Assembly: GCF_028308085.1 (NCBI RefSeq)
Contig: NZ_JAQMFS010000045.1
Span: 1-46,722, forward strand
From: Gemella haemolysans
GTDB lineage: Bacteria > Bacillota > Bacilli > Staphylococcales > Gemellaceae
DNA: 46,722 nt
Direction of reading: 5' to 3'
This document shows positions 17,528 to 30,514 of the stretch, piece by piece. The first letter of the stretch is position 1. Every line of letters begins with the position of its first letter. The position numbers were made by a program, and so were the translations under genes. The notes under the pieces were generated by a model. The model was not told where the DNA came from, searched no databases, and was given only the letters and a program-made list of their open reading frames with translations.

Positions 17528-20500
17528 ATGAAAAAGAAAAATCTAAAATACGTTCTTATACCAGCATTTGCAGCTACTACGCTATTTCCTGTCTTAGCAA
17601 ATGACAACCAAGCTCATGCTAATGAGAACAGTGATACAGTATCTGCACCAGTTAATAATACAGCTAGCAATAACGGAACTTCAACTACTGAAACCCCAAC
17701 TTCTAACACTGCTACAAATTCATCTTCAACTACAGATGTTAAGCCTAATGTAGCCAGTAATAATAGTGAGGTTTCTACTACTAATACTGAAGAAAACACA
17801 TCTTCTAAACCTACAATCCCATTTACTGTAGCAGAGTATAAACAAAAAAGTGCTCTTGAACTTGCTAAACTAATTCGTGAGAAAAAAGTAACAAGTACAG
17901 AGTTAGTTGATTTAGCATATAAAGTTATCGCAGAAGAAAATCCTAAATTAAACGCTGTACTTACTACTGAAAATGGAAAAATTCCTAAAGCTATCGTTGA
18001 TGAAGCATATAGAACTGCTAAAGAAATAGACGAGAGAGTAAAAGCAGGTAATCTTGCTGCTAATCCTGTAAATTGGGAAGAACAACCATTCTTAGGAGTT
18101 CCTACATTAATTAAAGGATTAGATTTACTAAAAGATGGTGATGCTTCTAATGGTATCTATTTTAATAAAGGTAAAGTATCTAAAGGTAGTGGAGCTGTCT
18201 CAAAAGAATTCGAAAAACTTGGATTTGTAATACTTGGACAAACTAACTACCCTGAACTAGGAACTAGAAATATTACGGACTCTAAGTTATTCGGACCTGC
18301 TGGTAATCCATGGGATCCAAGTCGAAATACAGGTGGTTCTTCAGGAGGCAGTGCAGGTGCTGTAGCAAGTGGAATGGTATCAATTGCAAGCGGTAGTGAC
18401 GCTGGTGGTTCAATTCGTATCCCTGCTTCATGGACAGGTTTAATTGGTTTAAAACCTACTGGGCATGTAGTAAAATTCCCTCTAGTAAAAACTATCGAAG
18501 ATGCTAAGGCATATTTTGATAAAACACAAATTAGTAAACCAAAAACTCTGGAAGAAGTTCCAACTGATTTGAAAAAATTAAAAATTGCTTATACTCTTAA
18601 AACACCATTAAGAGATGTTGAATTAAGTGAAGATGGGAAAAAAGCTGTTCTTAAAGCTGTTGATTTTCTTAGAAAATAAGGCTTCACTGTAGAAGAAGTA
18701 AATGAATTCCCTATCGATGGTTACGAAGGAATCAGAACCTACACTATCGGAGCCATTGGTGGTGCATATACTGCTCCTGCAAAAGTAGCTACCGAAGAGA
18801 ATAAACGCGATTTAGATCCTGCTACTTATGCTTTAGGTACATCTGCGACTAGAGGAAAAACTGCTAACACTGATATTTCTTCTGCAAAACCAATGTCGGA
18901 ATATATAAATCAAATGAACGAGTTCTATAAAAAATATGATTTATTCTTAATGGCAACAAATGCTGTTACAGCTCCATCAAATGATAAAAAAGTAGATCCT
19001 TATGTAGATCCAGAAGTTGAAGAAAAACTTTATAATATTAATAAAATAAAAGATCCAAAAGAGAGATTCAATCTACTTGTAAAACAATGGGAACCAATGA
19101 TGAAACGTACTCCATTTACATGGTTATTCAACTTAACAGGTAATCCTGCTATATCTTTACCAGTTTATAAGAGTGAAAATAATCTTCCTCTTGGGGTTAT
19201 GTTTGCTGCTAAGAATAATTCAGAAAAAATACTTCTTGAAATGGGACAATTATTCCAAGATAATAATCAATTCATAATGCACCCAAACATTAGAAAAACA
19301 GTTGTTTCGGAAACTGGAAATAAAGTAAGAGAAAATGAATATGGTACAAAATATGAATATTCAGTTCCTACTGATGTTCCTGTTGCTGAGGTTCTTAAAC
19401 CTTTTACTGTAAAAGTTGACGGACTTTCTGAAAATGGTAATAAAGTAGTTGTTGATAATGACGGTAATGTTTCTGAGTTCAACACTCCTGCTGACGCTCC
19501 TGTTGCTGAGGCTCTTAAACCTTTCACTGGCAAAGTTGACGGACTTTCTGAAAACAGCAATAAAGTAGTCGTTGATAATGACGGTAATGTTTCTGAGTTC
19601 AACACTCCTGCTGATGCTCCTGTTGCTGAGGCTCTTAAACCTTTCACTGGCAAAGTTGACGGACTTTCTGAAAACAGCAATAAAGTAGTCGTTGATAAAG
19701 ATGGAAATATTTCTGAATTCAACACTCCTGCTGACGCTCCTACTTCTGAAGCTCTTAAACCTTTCACTGGCAAAGTTGACAGACTTTCTGAAAATGGTAA
19801 TAAAGTAGTTGTTGATAATGATGGCAATGTTTCTGAATTCAACACTCCTGATAACGCTCCTGTTTCTGATGCTCTTAAACCTTTCACTGGTAAGATTGAT
19901 GGACTTTCTGAAAATGGTAATAAAGTAGTAGTAGATAAGGATGGAAATGTTTCTGAGTTCAACACTGCAGCTGATGCTCCTATGATTGAGACCCTTAAAC
20001 CTTTCACTGGTAAAGTTAATGGACTTTCTGAAAATGGTAATAAAGTAGTAGTAGATAAGGATGGAAATGTTTCTGAGTTCAACACTGTAGCTGATGCTCC
20101 TGTTACCGAAGCTCTTAAACCTTTCACTGGTAAAATTGATGGACTTTCTGAAAATGGTAATAAAGTAGTAGTAGATAAGGATGGAAATGTTTCTGAATTC
20201 AACACTGCAGCCGATGCTCCTGTTACCGAAGCTCTTAAACCTTTCACTGGTAAAGTTGACGTACTTTCTGAAAATGGTAATAAAGTAGTTGTCGGAAAAG
20301 ATGGCAATGTTTTTGAATTCAATACTCCTGATGACGCTCCTGTTACTGCAGCTCTTAAACCTTTCACTGGTAAAGTCAATGAACTTTCAACAAGTGGAAA
20401 TAAAGTTATTGTCGATAAAAATGGTAATGTTTCTGAATTTAGAAACCCAGAAAAAGCACCTAGTGTTCCAAAGCTTCCAGAACTAACTATCAACAACGAA

Positions 20501-21127
20501 ACAACAACTGTTGTAATTAAATCAAAAGATCAAAATATCAGTGTAGAACTAAATTCTAACCATACTGAAGAAATCAGTTTTAAAGCAACTGATATTACTA
20601 ATAAAATAGATTTAGAAGAATTAAAAGCAAAAATAATAAATGATAAAAATAATGAAATTAATAATAAAGATAAAATTTCATCTATTAGAGTTGTTGATTT
20701 AGAATTAAAAAAAGATAATAAAACAGTTAAACTAAATGTACCAAGAACAGTTCACATAGCTTTACTTCAGAATGAGCAAGATAAAGAAATACTTGTATAT
20801 CACTTAAAAGATGATAATTCTATTGAATTAATACCTTCAAGTACTACAGGTGGAAATTTACAATTTACTGTAAATCACTTTAGTAAGTTTGCTATTATAG
20901 CAAAAATTAAAACAGCATTAGCATCTAATGAAAAAGATATTAATACTTCTGCAGTACAAGAAGAGAAAAAATTCACAGTTATAAATGCAAAAGGAGCAAA
21001 ATCAGCTCCTAAAAACGCACCAAAAACACTTCCTAAAACTGGAGAAACTACTAATAAAGCTTTAACTTTATTGGGAATTTCATTATTCGCTGCAACTATA
21101 CTATTAAAACGTAGAAAAAATAGCTAA
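17528..21127 (+). pseudogene. Second LPXTG amidase with long repeat stalk, interrupted by one in-frame stop
   Basis: Paralogue of the preceding amidase; the catalytic halves are nearly identical (ALELAKLIREKKVTSTELVD, the GGSSGGS and GSDAGGSIRIP motifs). A TAA at 18677-18679 falls where the first copy has GAA (LRK-E-GFTVEE). The same frame then continues without other damage to 21127 (GFTVEEVNEFPIDGYEGIRT onward). Undamaged, it would be 1199 residues: signal peptide, Ser/Thr/Asn linker, amidase, nine 40-residue repeats, a charged beta-rich domain, LPKTG, a hydrophobic helix and KRRKNS. As read, only a 383-residue fragment is made; it keeps the triad but lacks the C-terminal part of the fold and the anchor. 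The change could be recent, read through, or a sequencing error. Confidence 0.88.
19373..20452 (+). repeat. Nine 120-bp tandem repeats (40 residues each)
   Basis: Nine exact 120-bp periods encoding units like DAPVAEALKPFTGKVDGLSE followed by NGNKVVVDKDGNVSEFNT. Ends drift (first DVP, last KAP follows) while the middle units are more alike, as expected from unequal crossing over. The repeats probably form a wall-spanning stalk that lifts the amidase domain. Confidence 0.95.
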
Positions 21128-21136
21128 TACACTTTT

Positions 21137-21168
21137 ACCTCGGAGATAAAGCATTTTATCTCCGAGGT
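21137..21168 (+). terminator. Terminator after the second amidase
   Basis: Perfect 14-bp stem ACCTCGGAGATAAA (21137-21150) / TTTATCTCCGAGGT (21155-21168) with a GCAT loop; the following T tract is weak (ATCTCTTT). Confidence 0.8.
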
Positions 21169-21188
21169 ATCTCTTTAAAATTATAAAA

Positions 21189-21226
21189 AAAAGATATAGT
21201 TCAAATAAAATGAACTATATCTTTTT
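21189..21226 (-). terminator. Terminator of the ATP synthase operon
   Basis: Stem AAAAGATATAGTTCA (21189-21203) / TGAACTATATCTTTT (21211-21225), with a T run after it on the - strand, 3 bases beyond the atpC stop. Confidence 0.85.
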
Positions 21227-21228
21227 CT

Positions 21229-21633
21229 TTACTTTCCAGATACTTTCAGACGAGCACAAGCTTTAGCTAAAGCCAGTTCTGCACGTCTTACATCAAGACT
21301 ATCTTCTTTTTTAGCAAGACGATCTTCTGCACGTTGTAATGCTCTTTGAGCACGTTCAACGTCAATATCTTTATCTAATTCTGCTGTTTGAACTATAATA
21401 GTTACTTCGCCTTTATGTGTTTCCACAAATCCTTCACTTACAGCTAAATATTCTTCTCTGCCATCAGGAAAAACTACTTTTAATGGTCCCACTTTTAATG
21501 ATGCAACCATTGGAACGTGGTTGGCCATTACCCCAACTTGTCCACTCGTAGTCCCTAATACAACCATAGAAGCCTCTTTTGCGCTATAAGCTTCTCCATT
21601 AGGAGTAACAATGCTTACACTTAAAGTATTCAT
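21229..21633 (-). CDS. atpC: ATP synthase epsilon subunit
   Basis: Central-stalk subunit of F1 that couples and regulates rotation. The 134-residue product has the N-terminal beta-sandwich (LSVSIVTPNGEAYSAK, GQVGVMANHVPMVASL) and the C-terminal helical hairpin rich in Ala, Arg and Glu (about 88-134), which can act as the inhibitory arm. It starts at 21633 after AGGAGG, 20 bases after atpD, and is last in the operon. Confidence 0.95.
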   Translation of the reverse strand: MNTLSVSIVTPNGEAYSAKEASMVVLGTTSGQVGVMANHVPMVASLKVGPLKVVFPDGREEYLAVSEGFVETHKGEVTIIVQTAELDKDIDVERAQRALQRAEDRLAKKEDSLDVRRAELALAKACARLKVSGK

Positions 21634-21653
21634 TTATTTACCTCCTATTTGTA

Positions 21654-23084
<1,431 letters not shown>

Positions 23085-23108
23085 TTAATAGCTTCTCCTT
23101 TCTCATTA

Positions 23109-23978
<870 letters not shown>

Positions 23979-24012
23979 TTAGTTCACCACCTTTACTCTA
24001 CTACTTCTCATC

Positions 24013-25515
<1,503 letters not shown>

Positions 25516-25542
25516 TTATGTCCCTCCTTGTTTCAACTTCTT

Positions 25543-26082
25543 CTAGATTGTAGAAATTTTTGACTTTATAGCGTTTAATTTTGCTCTAACACTAGCATCT
25601 ACTACTTTGTTATTGTAAGTAAGTTTAAGTCCACCTAGAAGACTCTTGTCTACAAGGTTATTAAGTTCTACTTTTTCTAGTTGTAACTCATTTTTAAGTT
25701 TTTCTTTTAGATTTTCTAACTGAACTTCAGTTAGTGGCGAAGCTGATTCAACTTTTACAACAACGCTATTTGAATGTTTATTAAACAATTCAGTAAATTG
25801 CTCTAAAACAAAATTTATTAATGAGATTTGCAGATTTCCTGCTAAGATTTTCACAACATTTACAACATATTTGTTTACTCCTGCAAATGATGCTTCAATC
25901 AAGTTAATTTTTTTTATTTTTTCTAAATTAGGGTTGTTCATCAATGTAACAAAATCAGAGTTTCCATTAATAACTTTTGCAACTTCTGGTAACTCATTAG
26001 CTACTTGTTCTAATGCGTTATTTTCTTTTGCAACTTCAAATAATGAATATCCAATTTTATTAGCTAATACTGACTTACTCAT
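25543..26082 (-). CDS. atpH: ATP synthase delta subunit
   Basis: Peripheral-stalk subunit joining F1 alpha to the b dimer; 179 residues. The N-terminal helical bundle (YSLFEVAKENNALEQVANEL) and the conserved C-terminal SLLGGLKLTYNNKVVDASV segment are visible. Its ATG overlaps the atpF stop by one base (TAATG), so the two are translationally coupled. Confidence 0.94.
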   Translation of the reverse strand: MSKSVLANKIGYSLFEVAKENNALEQVANELPEVAKVINGNSDFVTLMNNPNLEKIKKINLIEASFAGVNKYVVNVVKILAGNLQISLINFVLEQFTELFNKHSNSVVVKVESASPLTEVQLENLKEKLKNELQLEKVELNNLVDKSLLGGLKLTYNNKVVDASVRAKLNAIKSKISTI

Positions 26083-26606
26083 TATTTCACCCCTACCTCT
26101 TTAATGACTTTATCAACATATTCACTTTGTGTTGAGTCATCTAATTCTTTTTCTAAAATTTTTGAAGCTACAAGCACTGATAAATCAGCAATTTGTCTGT
26201 TGATTTCTTCAAGCGCTCTTTTCTTCTCATCCTCAATATCTCTTTGAGCATTTACTTTTAATTGTTCTGCTTGTTTGCGAGCTTCTTCAAGAATAGCTTG
26301 TTTTTCAATCTTAGATTGTTCACGAGCATCTTCCATCATAACTTTAATTTCTTGTTGAGCATTTTTTAATTTTTCTTGATTTTCTTCAAGTAAAACTAAT
26401 GCTTCTTTTTGATTTCTAGCAGCATCATCAAGTTGACCTTCAACTAATCTTTGACGCTCATCTAACATATCAATAAGTTTGTCCCAAGCAAATTTTTTCA
26501 GTAATACTAATAAGATTAACACAGCTACTATATTAATAGCCATATTTCCTAGATTAAAACCTTGATGAGAAGAGTGTTCAGTAGCTAAAAATACTAAATT
26601 TTCCAT
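26082..26606 (-). CDS. atpF: ATP synthase b subunit
   Basis: Peripheral-stalk subunit of Fo; 174 residues. One N-terminal membrane helix (about 20-38, MAINIVAVLILLVLLKKFAW) is followed by a long charged, Ala/Glu/Lys/Gln-rich coiled coil that dimerises and reaches up to delta. Sits between atpE and atpH. Confidence 0.94.
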   Translation of the reverse strand: MENLVFLATEHSSHQGFNLGNMAINIVAVLILLVLLKKFAWDKLIDMLDERQRLVEGQLDDAARNQKEALVLLEENQEKLKNAQQEIKVMMEDAREQSKIEKQAILEEARKQAEQLKVNAQRDIEDEKKRALEEINRQIADLSVLVASKILEKELDDSTQSEYVDKVIKEVGVK

Positions 26607-26659
26607 TTACTAAATGCTCCTATTCTTCATAGTTCTTTTGTTCACAGTATTATACTAAA

Positions 26660-26944
<285 letters not shown>

Positions 26945-26953
26945 TTAAAAAGA

Positions 26954-27682
26954 TTAATGTTCATCACTAATTTTATGTGATAAATAAATGAATGTTAAGA
27001 CAGTAAAGATATATGCTTGGATAAGTCCTATAAATAGAGAGAATCCTTTCCATACTACTAGACCTGCCATACCAGCTATTGCACCAAAGAATCCTACTGT
27101 TGTAAGTGTAGCTAATAGTGCTAATAATATTTCACCTGCATAGATATTACCGAATAAACGCATTGAAAAAGTCATTAAATTTGTGAACTCTTCAATAACC
27201 TTGAACGGTGTAATACCTATACCTGAAGAAGTATATGTACCAAAATAGTGTTTAACTCCTTTATACTTAATTCCTGCAAAATGAGTAAAGACAATCACTA
27301 ATAATGCAAGAGAGAAAGTAAATGTTGGATCCGCAGTTACAGAGTTGACATAGACTACTTCATTGTAACTAACTTCTATTAATACACCTATAGTATTTGC
27401 TACTGCAACAAGTGAAATAATTGTTAGAGCTGTTGCCCATAATCCTTTACCATATTTTTTCCAGTTAACATTACCTTTGATGACATTATCACTAACGAAA
27501 TAAGCAAGTAACTCAGCTGCATTTTGACGTTTACTATCTGGTCTTAATTTAATTCTACTAGTTAGAAACATCACTATAATAAAGGTAAGCAACACTGTTA
27601 TTAAAGTTGTGATTACACTAGGAATATTAACCGTTATATCATAGCCAAATAATTTGGTAATAAGATATGTATGTTTTTCCAT
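26954..27682 (-). CDS. atpB: ATP synthase a subunit
   Basis: Fo stator channel subunit; 242 residues with five to six membrane helices. The conserved Arg lies in the SMRLFGNIYAGEILL segment near 170-185, and the C-terminal helix has GLIQAYIFTVLTFIYL. First gene of the atp operon; GAGGTGAGGGG precedes the ATG. No atpI lies between it and upp. Confidence 0.95.
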   Translation of the reverse strand: MEKHTYLITKLFGYDITVNIPSVITTLITVLLTFIIVMFLTSRIKLRPDSKRQNAAELLAYFVSDNVIKGNVNWKKYGKGLWATALTIISLVAVANTIGVLIEVSYNEVVYVNSVTADPTFTFSLALLVIVFTHFAGIKYKGVKHYFGTYTSSGIGITPFKVIEEFTNLMTFSMRLFGNIYAGEILLALLATLTTVGFFGAIAGMAGLVVWKGFSLFIGLIQAYIFTVLTFIYLSHKISDEH

Positions 27683-27763
27683 ATATTCCCCTCACCTCTT
27701 TTCTTAAGTATCTTTTATATTTCTAAATCTGTTGTAATATAAAATTAGAAATACTTAATACAT

Positions 27764-27769
27764 ATTATA
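27764..27769 (-). promoter_or_regulatory. Possible -10 element for the atp operon
   Basis: TATAAT on the - strand about 82 bp before atpB. No convincing -35 was found, and no terminator is visible between upp and atpB, so read-through from upp is also possible. Inverted arms (TAAGTAT/ATACTTA and TTTCTAA/TTAGAAA) lie in the leader. Confidence 0.35.
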
Positions 27770-27845
27770 ATATTATTTTATAATATTTTCTAGCAATTTC
27801 TTAAATTTTATCTAAATTGTTTAAAAATATGTTGTTATTATTATG

Positions 27846-28475
27846 TTATTTTGTTCCGAAGATTCTGTCTCCAGCGTCTCCTAGTCCTGGTACGATATAC
27901 CCATGATCATTTAGTTTTTCATCTAATCCTGCGATATAGATATCTACATCTGGATGTGCATCATGTAAAGCTTTTACACCTTCTGGTGCTGCTATTAAAC
28001 ACATAAATTTAATATCGTTAACTCCACGTTGTTTTAGTGAGTCAATTGCAGCAATAGCTGAACCACCAGTTGCTAACATTGGGTCAACAACGATAAAATG
28101 ACGTTCTTCTGGATTATTTGGTATTTTTACAAAGTACTCATGTGGTTGAAGCGTTTCTGGATCACGATATAAACCTACGTGTCCTACTCTTGCTGATGGA
28201 ATTAAATTCATTAAACCATCAACCATTCCTAATCCTGCACGAAGAATTGGAACAAAAACTATCTTTTTACCTGCAAGACGTTTACAAGTAGTAGTTTGAA
28301 TTGGAGTTTCTACTTCAACATCCTCCAATGGAAGATCACGAGTAATTTCATAAGCCATTAAAGAACCTACTTCATTAGTAAGTTGTCTAAAGTCTTTAGA
28401 ACCCGTTCTCTTATCTCTAATAAAAGATAATTTATGTTGGATCAATGGATGATCAAATACATGAACTTTTGACAT
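27846..28475 (-). CDS. upp: Uracil phosphoribosyltransferase
   Basis: Salvages uracil with PRPP to make UMP. The 209-residue protein starts [20 protein letters not shown] after GGAGAAC and has the PRPP-binding [11 protein letters not shown] near 128-138, the uracil-binding C-terminal region ([20 protein letters not shown]) and the usual length. Its place upstream of the atp operon is common in Bacilli. Confidence 0.97.
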   Translation of the reverse strand: MSKVHVFDHPLIQHKLSFIRDKRTGSKDFRQLTNEVGSLMAYEITRDLPLEDVEVETPIQTTTCKRLAGKKIVFVPILRAGLGMVDGLMNLIPSARVGHVGLYRDPETLQPHEYFVKIPNNPEERHFIVVDPMLATGGSAIAAIDSLKQRGVNDIKFMCLIAAPEGVKALHDAHPDVDIYIAGLDEKLNDHGYIVPGLGDAGDRIFGTK

Positions 28476-28660
28476 AATTATAGTTCTCCTTTGTTATATT
28501 ATTATATTTATTTTACTCTAATTATTTCATTTTAACAAGGGATATCCAAAAATATTTTACCTCCTTTAAAAATTTTTTTTTTATTAAAACTCTTATATTA
28601 CTAGACTTCTATTATAGAAAATATTACAATAATAAAAACAAGATAAACGGAGACTTTACC

Positions 28661-28978
28661 ATGCAAAGAAAAACATTTTTAGGGATATTTTTACTTACTA
28701 GTATTTTCTACTATATTATCCCACTACTTTTTTTGAAATTCTATAATGGCACTAGTGATAAAGCTGGTTTCATTTTAATATTAGTTTATGGATTCACTTC
28801 ATTTGCTATAACACTATTAATATCATATTTTATTCAAAAAACTATATTTATACCCGTATTAAGTACTATTCTAGCACTTCCTTTATTTTTCATTTTTAAT
28901 TCGAGTGCTCTAGTTTTAATACTTATTATATTAGTTTTTTCATTTATAGCTTATGGTCTATCATCATTATTAAAATAA
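28661..28978 (+). CDS. Small membrane protein of unknown function
   Basis: A 105-residue, very hydrophobic protein with about four membrane helices (near 5-24, 32-53, 61-80 and 83-101). CGGAGA precedes the ATG. No family recognised. It lies 13 bases before another membrane protein on the same strand; the pair probably forms an operon between upp and the PepSY gene. The stop-free hydrophobic frame and ribosome site argue for a real gene. Confidence 0.65.
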   Translation: MQRKTFLGIFLLTSIFYYIIPLLFLKFYNGTSDKAGFILILVYGFTSFAITLLISYFIQKTIFIPVLSTILALPLFFIFNSSALVLILIILVFSFIAYGLSSLLK

Positions 28979-28991
28979 TTAAGGAGCGTAT

Positions 28992-29516
28992 ATGACAATA
29001 TTCAAACGTAATTTAATAATAGCAACAGGTATATATTTACTTTTTTATCTTACGCCTATTTTGGCTAATCCATTTATGGCATTAAATCTATTAGAAGCGG
29101 CTTTAGTTGGAATTTTAATTTTCGGTGGATTTTATTTAAGTTATATATTTATGTACACAAATAAAAGCAGACTCGATGAACGTACCAAAAGTACAATAAT
29201 TACAATTTTAGTACTATTAATAGCATTACTGATATTTTTTAATCCTTTTAAATTCCCAACAGCATTCAATATTATTATAAATAAATACTTAGCAATTCTA
29301 ATTCTTTTACTTGTATTAATATTTATAATAATACTAGCGAAGAAAATGGATAATTCTGTAATTGTAATTTTACTTTTTGCTCCGTCAATTATCCAAGGAT
29401 TATTTATGAGACTTTCATATAAAGCAATGCTTTTCTACGTTGCAAATCCTAACTTCAATCTATATTTAATAGCGGCTATTTTCATTGGATATTATATTTA
29501 CAACAATAGGAAGTAA
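28992..29516 (+). CDS. Membrane protein of unknown function
   Basis: A 174-residue protein with about five to six hydrophobic segments, starting MTIFKRNLIIATGIYLLFYL after AAGGAG. A charged loop (NKSRLDERTKST) near 56-67 separates the second and third helices. No family recognised. It is co-directional with the preceding small membrane gene, and a hairpin follows. Confidence 0.7.
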   Translation: MTIFKRNLIIATGIYLLFYLTPILANPFMALNLLEAALVGILIFGGFYLSYIFMYTNKSRLDERTKSTIITILVLLIALLIFFNPFKFPTAFNIIINKYLAILILLLVLIFIIILAKKMDNSVIVILLFAPSIIQGLFMRLSYKAMLFYVANPNFNLYLIAAIFIGYYIYNNRK

Positions 29517-29566
29517 TCAATTAAAAAGTAATAATTAATTGTTTAGATATCTCCAAATATCGAAAA

Positions 29567-29604
29567 AACTGATAACCTAGATCTTTATTTCTAGATTATC
29601 AGTT
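29567..29604 (-). terminator. Terminator of the PepSY gene (possibly bidirectional)
   Basis: Arms AAACTGATAACCTAGA (29567-29582 region) and TCTAGATTATCAGTTT (29590-29605 region) pair fully on the - strand with one wobble, then T-rich sequence. It lies between convergent genes. Confidence 0.75.
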
Positions 29605-29614
29605 TATTATTTTA

Positions 29615-30220
29615 TTAATTATCTATCTCTACCTTTAAAACTTTACCTGATACTGCATCAACAACAACATCATACTCTAATCCATTCGCACGTGCTTCAA
29701 CCTCATAAACATATAATGGCATACCATTGTTTTGTGGTGCGTAATCATCTTCATACTTTGGTCTAACTTTAACAAAGTTAATGTTTTGCTCAGGAGTAGA
29801 AATAGCTTGTGCTACTATTGAACGTATTTCTTGTTGTGATTTTGCATTTTGTACATTTTGTTGAGTATTATTATTGTTATTATTTTGAACATTTGTTGAT
29901 TGGTTATCACTATTTGAACCATTGTTACTATTATTGTTATTAGCAGTATTATTATTTTGAGCCGTTTGGTTTCCTACATTCATTTTAATATTAGAGTAAG
30001 CATCTTGAATTTTAATTCTTTGCGCAATTTCATATTTATCATAAGCATAAGCTCCAACTCCGCTCGTTACTACTACAGCTAACACTCCAATAATTAATGG
30101 TTTTAGAAAATTCCTCTTAGTTTTTTTAGGTTGTTCATTATATTGGTTGTCGTTTTCGATAGTTTCGACGTAAGTACCTTCAATTGTTTCGATTTCGTTG
30201 TTATTAATATTTTTTGTCAT
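29615..30220 (-). CDS. PepSY-domain membrane protein with Asn-rich linker
   Basis: A 201-residue protein: a cytoplasmic acidic N-terminus (1-38), one membrane helix (about 40-60, LIIGVLAVVVTSGVGAYAY), a Asn/Gln-rich low-complexity linker (about 88-125) and a C-terminal PepSY domain with the hallmark end VVVDAVSGKVLKVEI. PepSY domains are linked to protease inhibition or sensing at the cell surface and are often next to two-component systems, as here. Three tandem promoters with a likely response-regulator box precede it, so it is probably the main target of the neighbouring system; that link is inference. Confidence 0.85.
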   Translation of the reverse strand: MTKNINNNEIETIEGTYVETIENDNQYNEQPKKTKRNFLKPLIIGVLAVVVTSGVGAYAYDKYEIAQRIKIQDAYSNIKMNVGNQTAQNNNTANNNNSNNGSNSDNQSTNVQNNNNNNTQQNVQNAKSQQEIRSIVAQAISTPEQNINFVKVRPKYEDDYAPQNNGMPLYVYEVEARANGLEYDVVVDAVSGKVLKVEIDN

Positions 30221-30254
30221 TTTTAATTTACCTCTTTTTCTTTATATTCTTAAT

Positions 30255-30416
30255 TTTATATTTCTTTTATGAACGTTAAATGAAAATTTTATTTTTGTTC
30301 TTTTCTTTTGATATTTTTATTATATCTTCGTTTTATGAATGCTAAATGAAGATTTCACTTTTATTCTTCTCTTAAGATATTTTTATTATATCTGTGTTTT
30401 ATGAATCTTAAATGAA
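30255..30416 (-). promoter_or_regulatory. Three 66-bp-spaced promoters with OmpR/PhoB-like boxes
   Basis: The motif TTTTATGAATGCTAAATGAA (+ strand) occurs at 30265-30284, 30331-30350 and 30397-30416, exactly 66 bp apart. Read on the - strand it is TTCATTTA-NNN-TTCATAAAA, two TTCAT half-sites 11 bp apart, the usual spacing for OmpR/PhoB dimers. Each box is followed by a -10: TATAAT at 30385-30390 and 30319-30324, and TATAAA at 30255-30260. Each box covers the expected -35, as in activator-dependent promoters. All point toward the PepSY gene. Confidence 0.75.
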
Positions 30417-30454
30417 GATTCATATTAATATATAATTTTCTGTAAAATAAAAAA

Positions 30455-30509
30455 GGAGTGACTCAACAAAATCGATTTTTACATTACGATTTTCGAGTCA
30501 CTTTCCCTC
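30455..30509. repeat. Interspersed palindromic repeat, copy 1 (end of the two-component operon)
   Basis: GGAGTGACTC (30455-30464) pairs with GAGTCACTTTCC (30495-30506); inner AAATCG/CGATTT arms extend the stem. It follows the histidine kinase stop and likely acts as its terminator. Related copies are at 32569, 34435, 37630 and 46632. Confidence 0.75.
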
Positions 30510-30514
30510 GTTTT

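Noticed and set aside
19267-20496. 409-codon open frame antisense to the amidase repeats
   Set aside because: It is stop-free only because the 120-bp repeat unit happens to lack stops in that frame; no ribosome site, and the sense strand clearly encodes the stalk.
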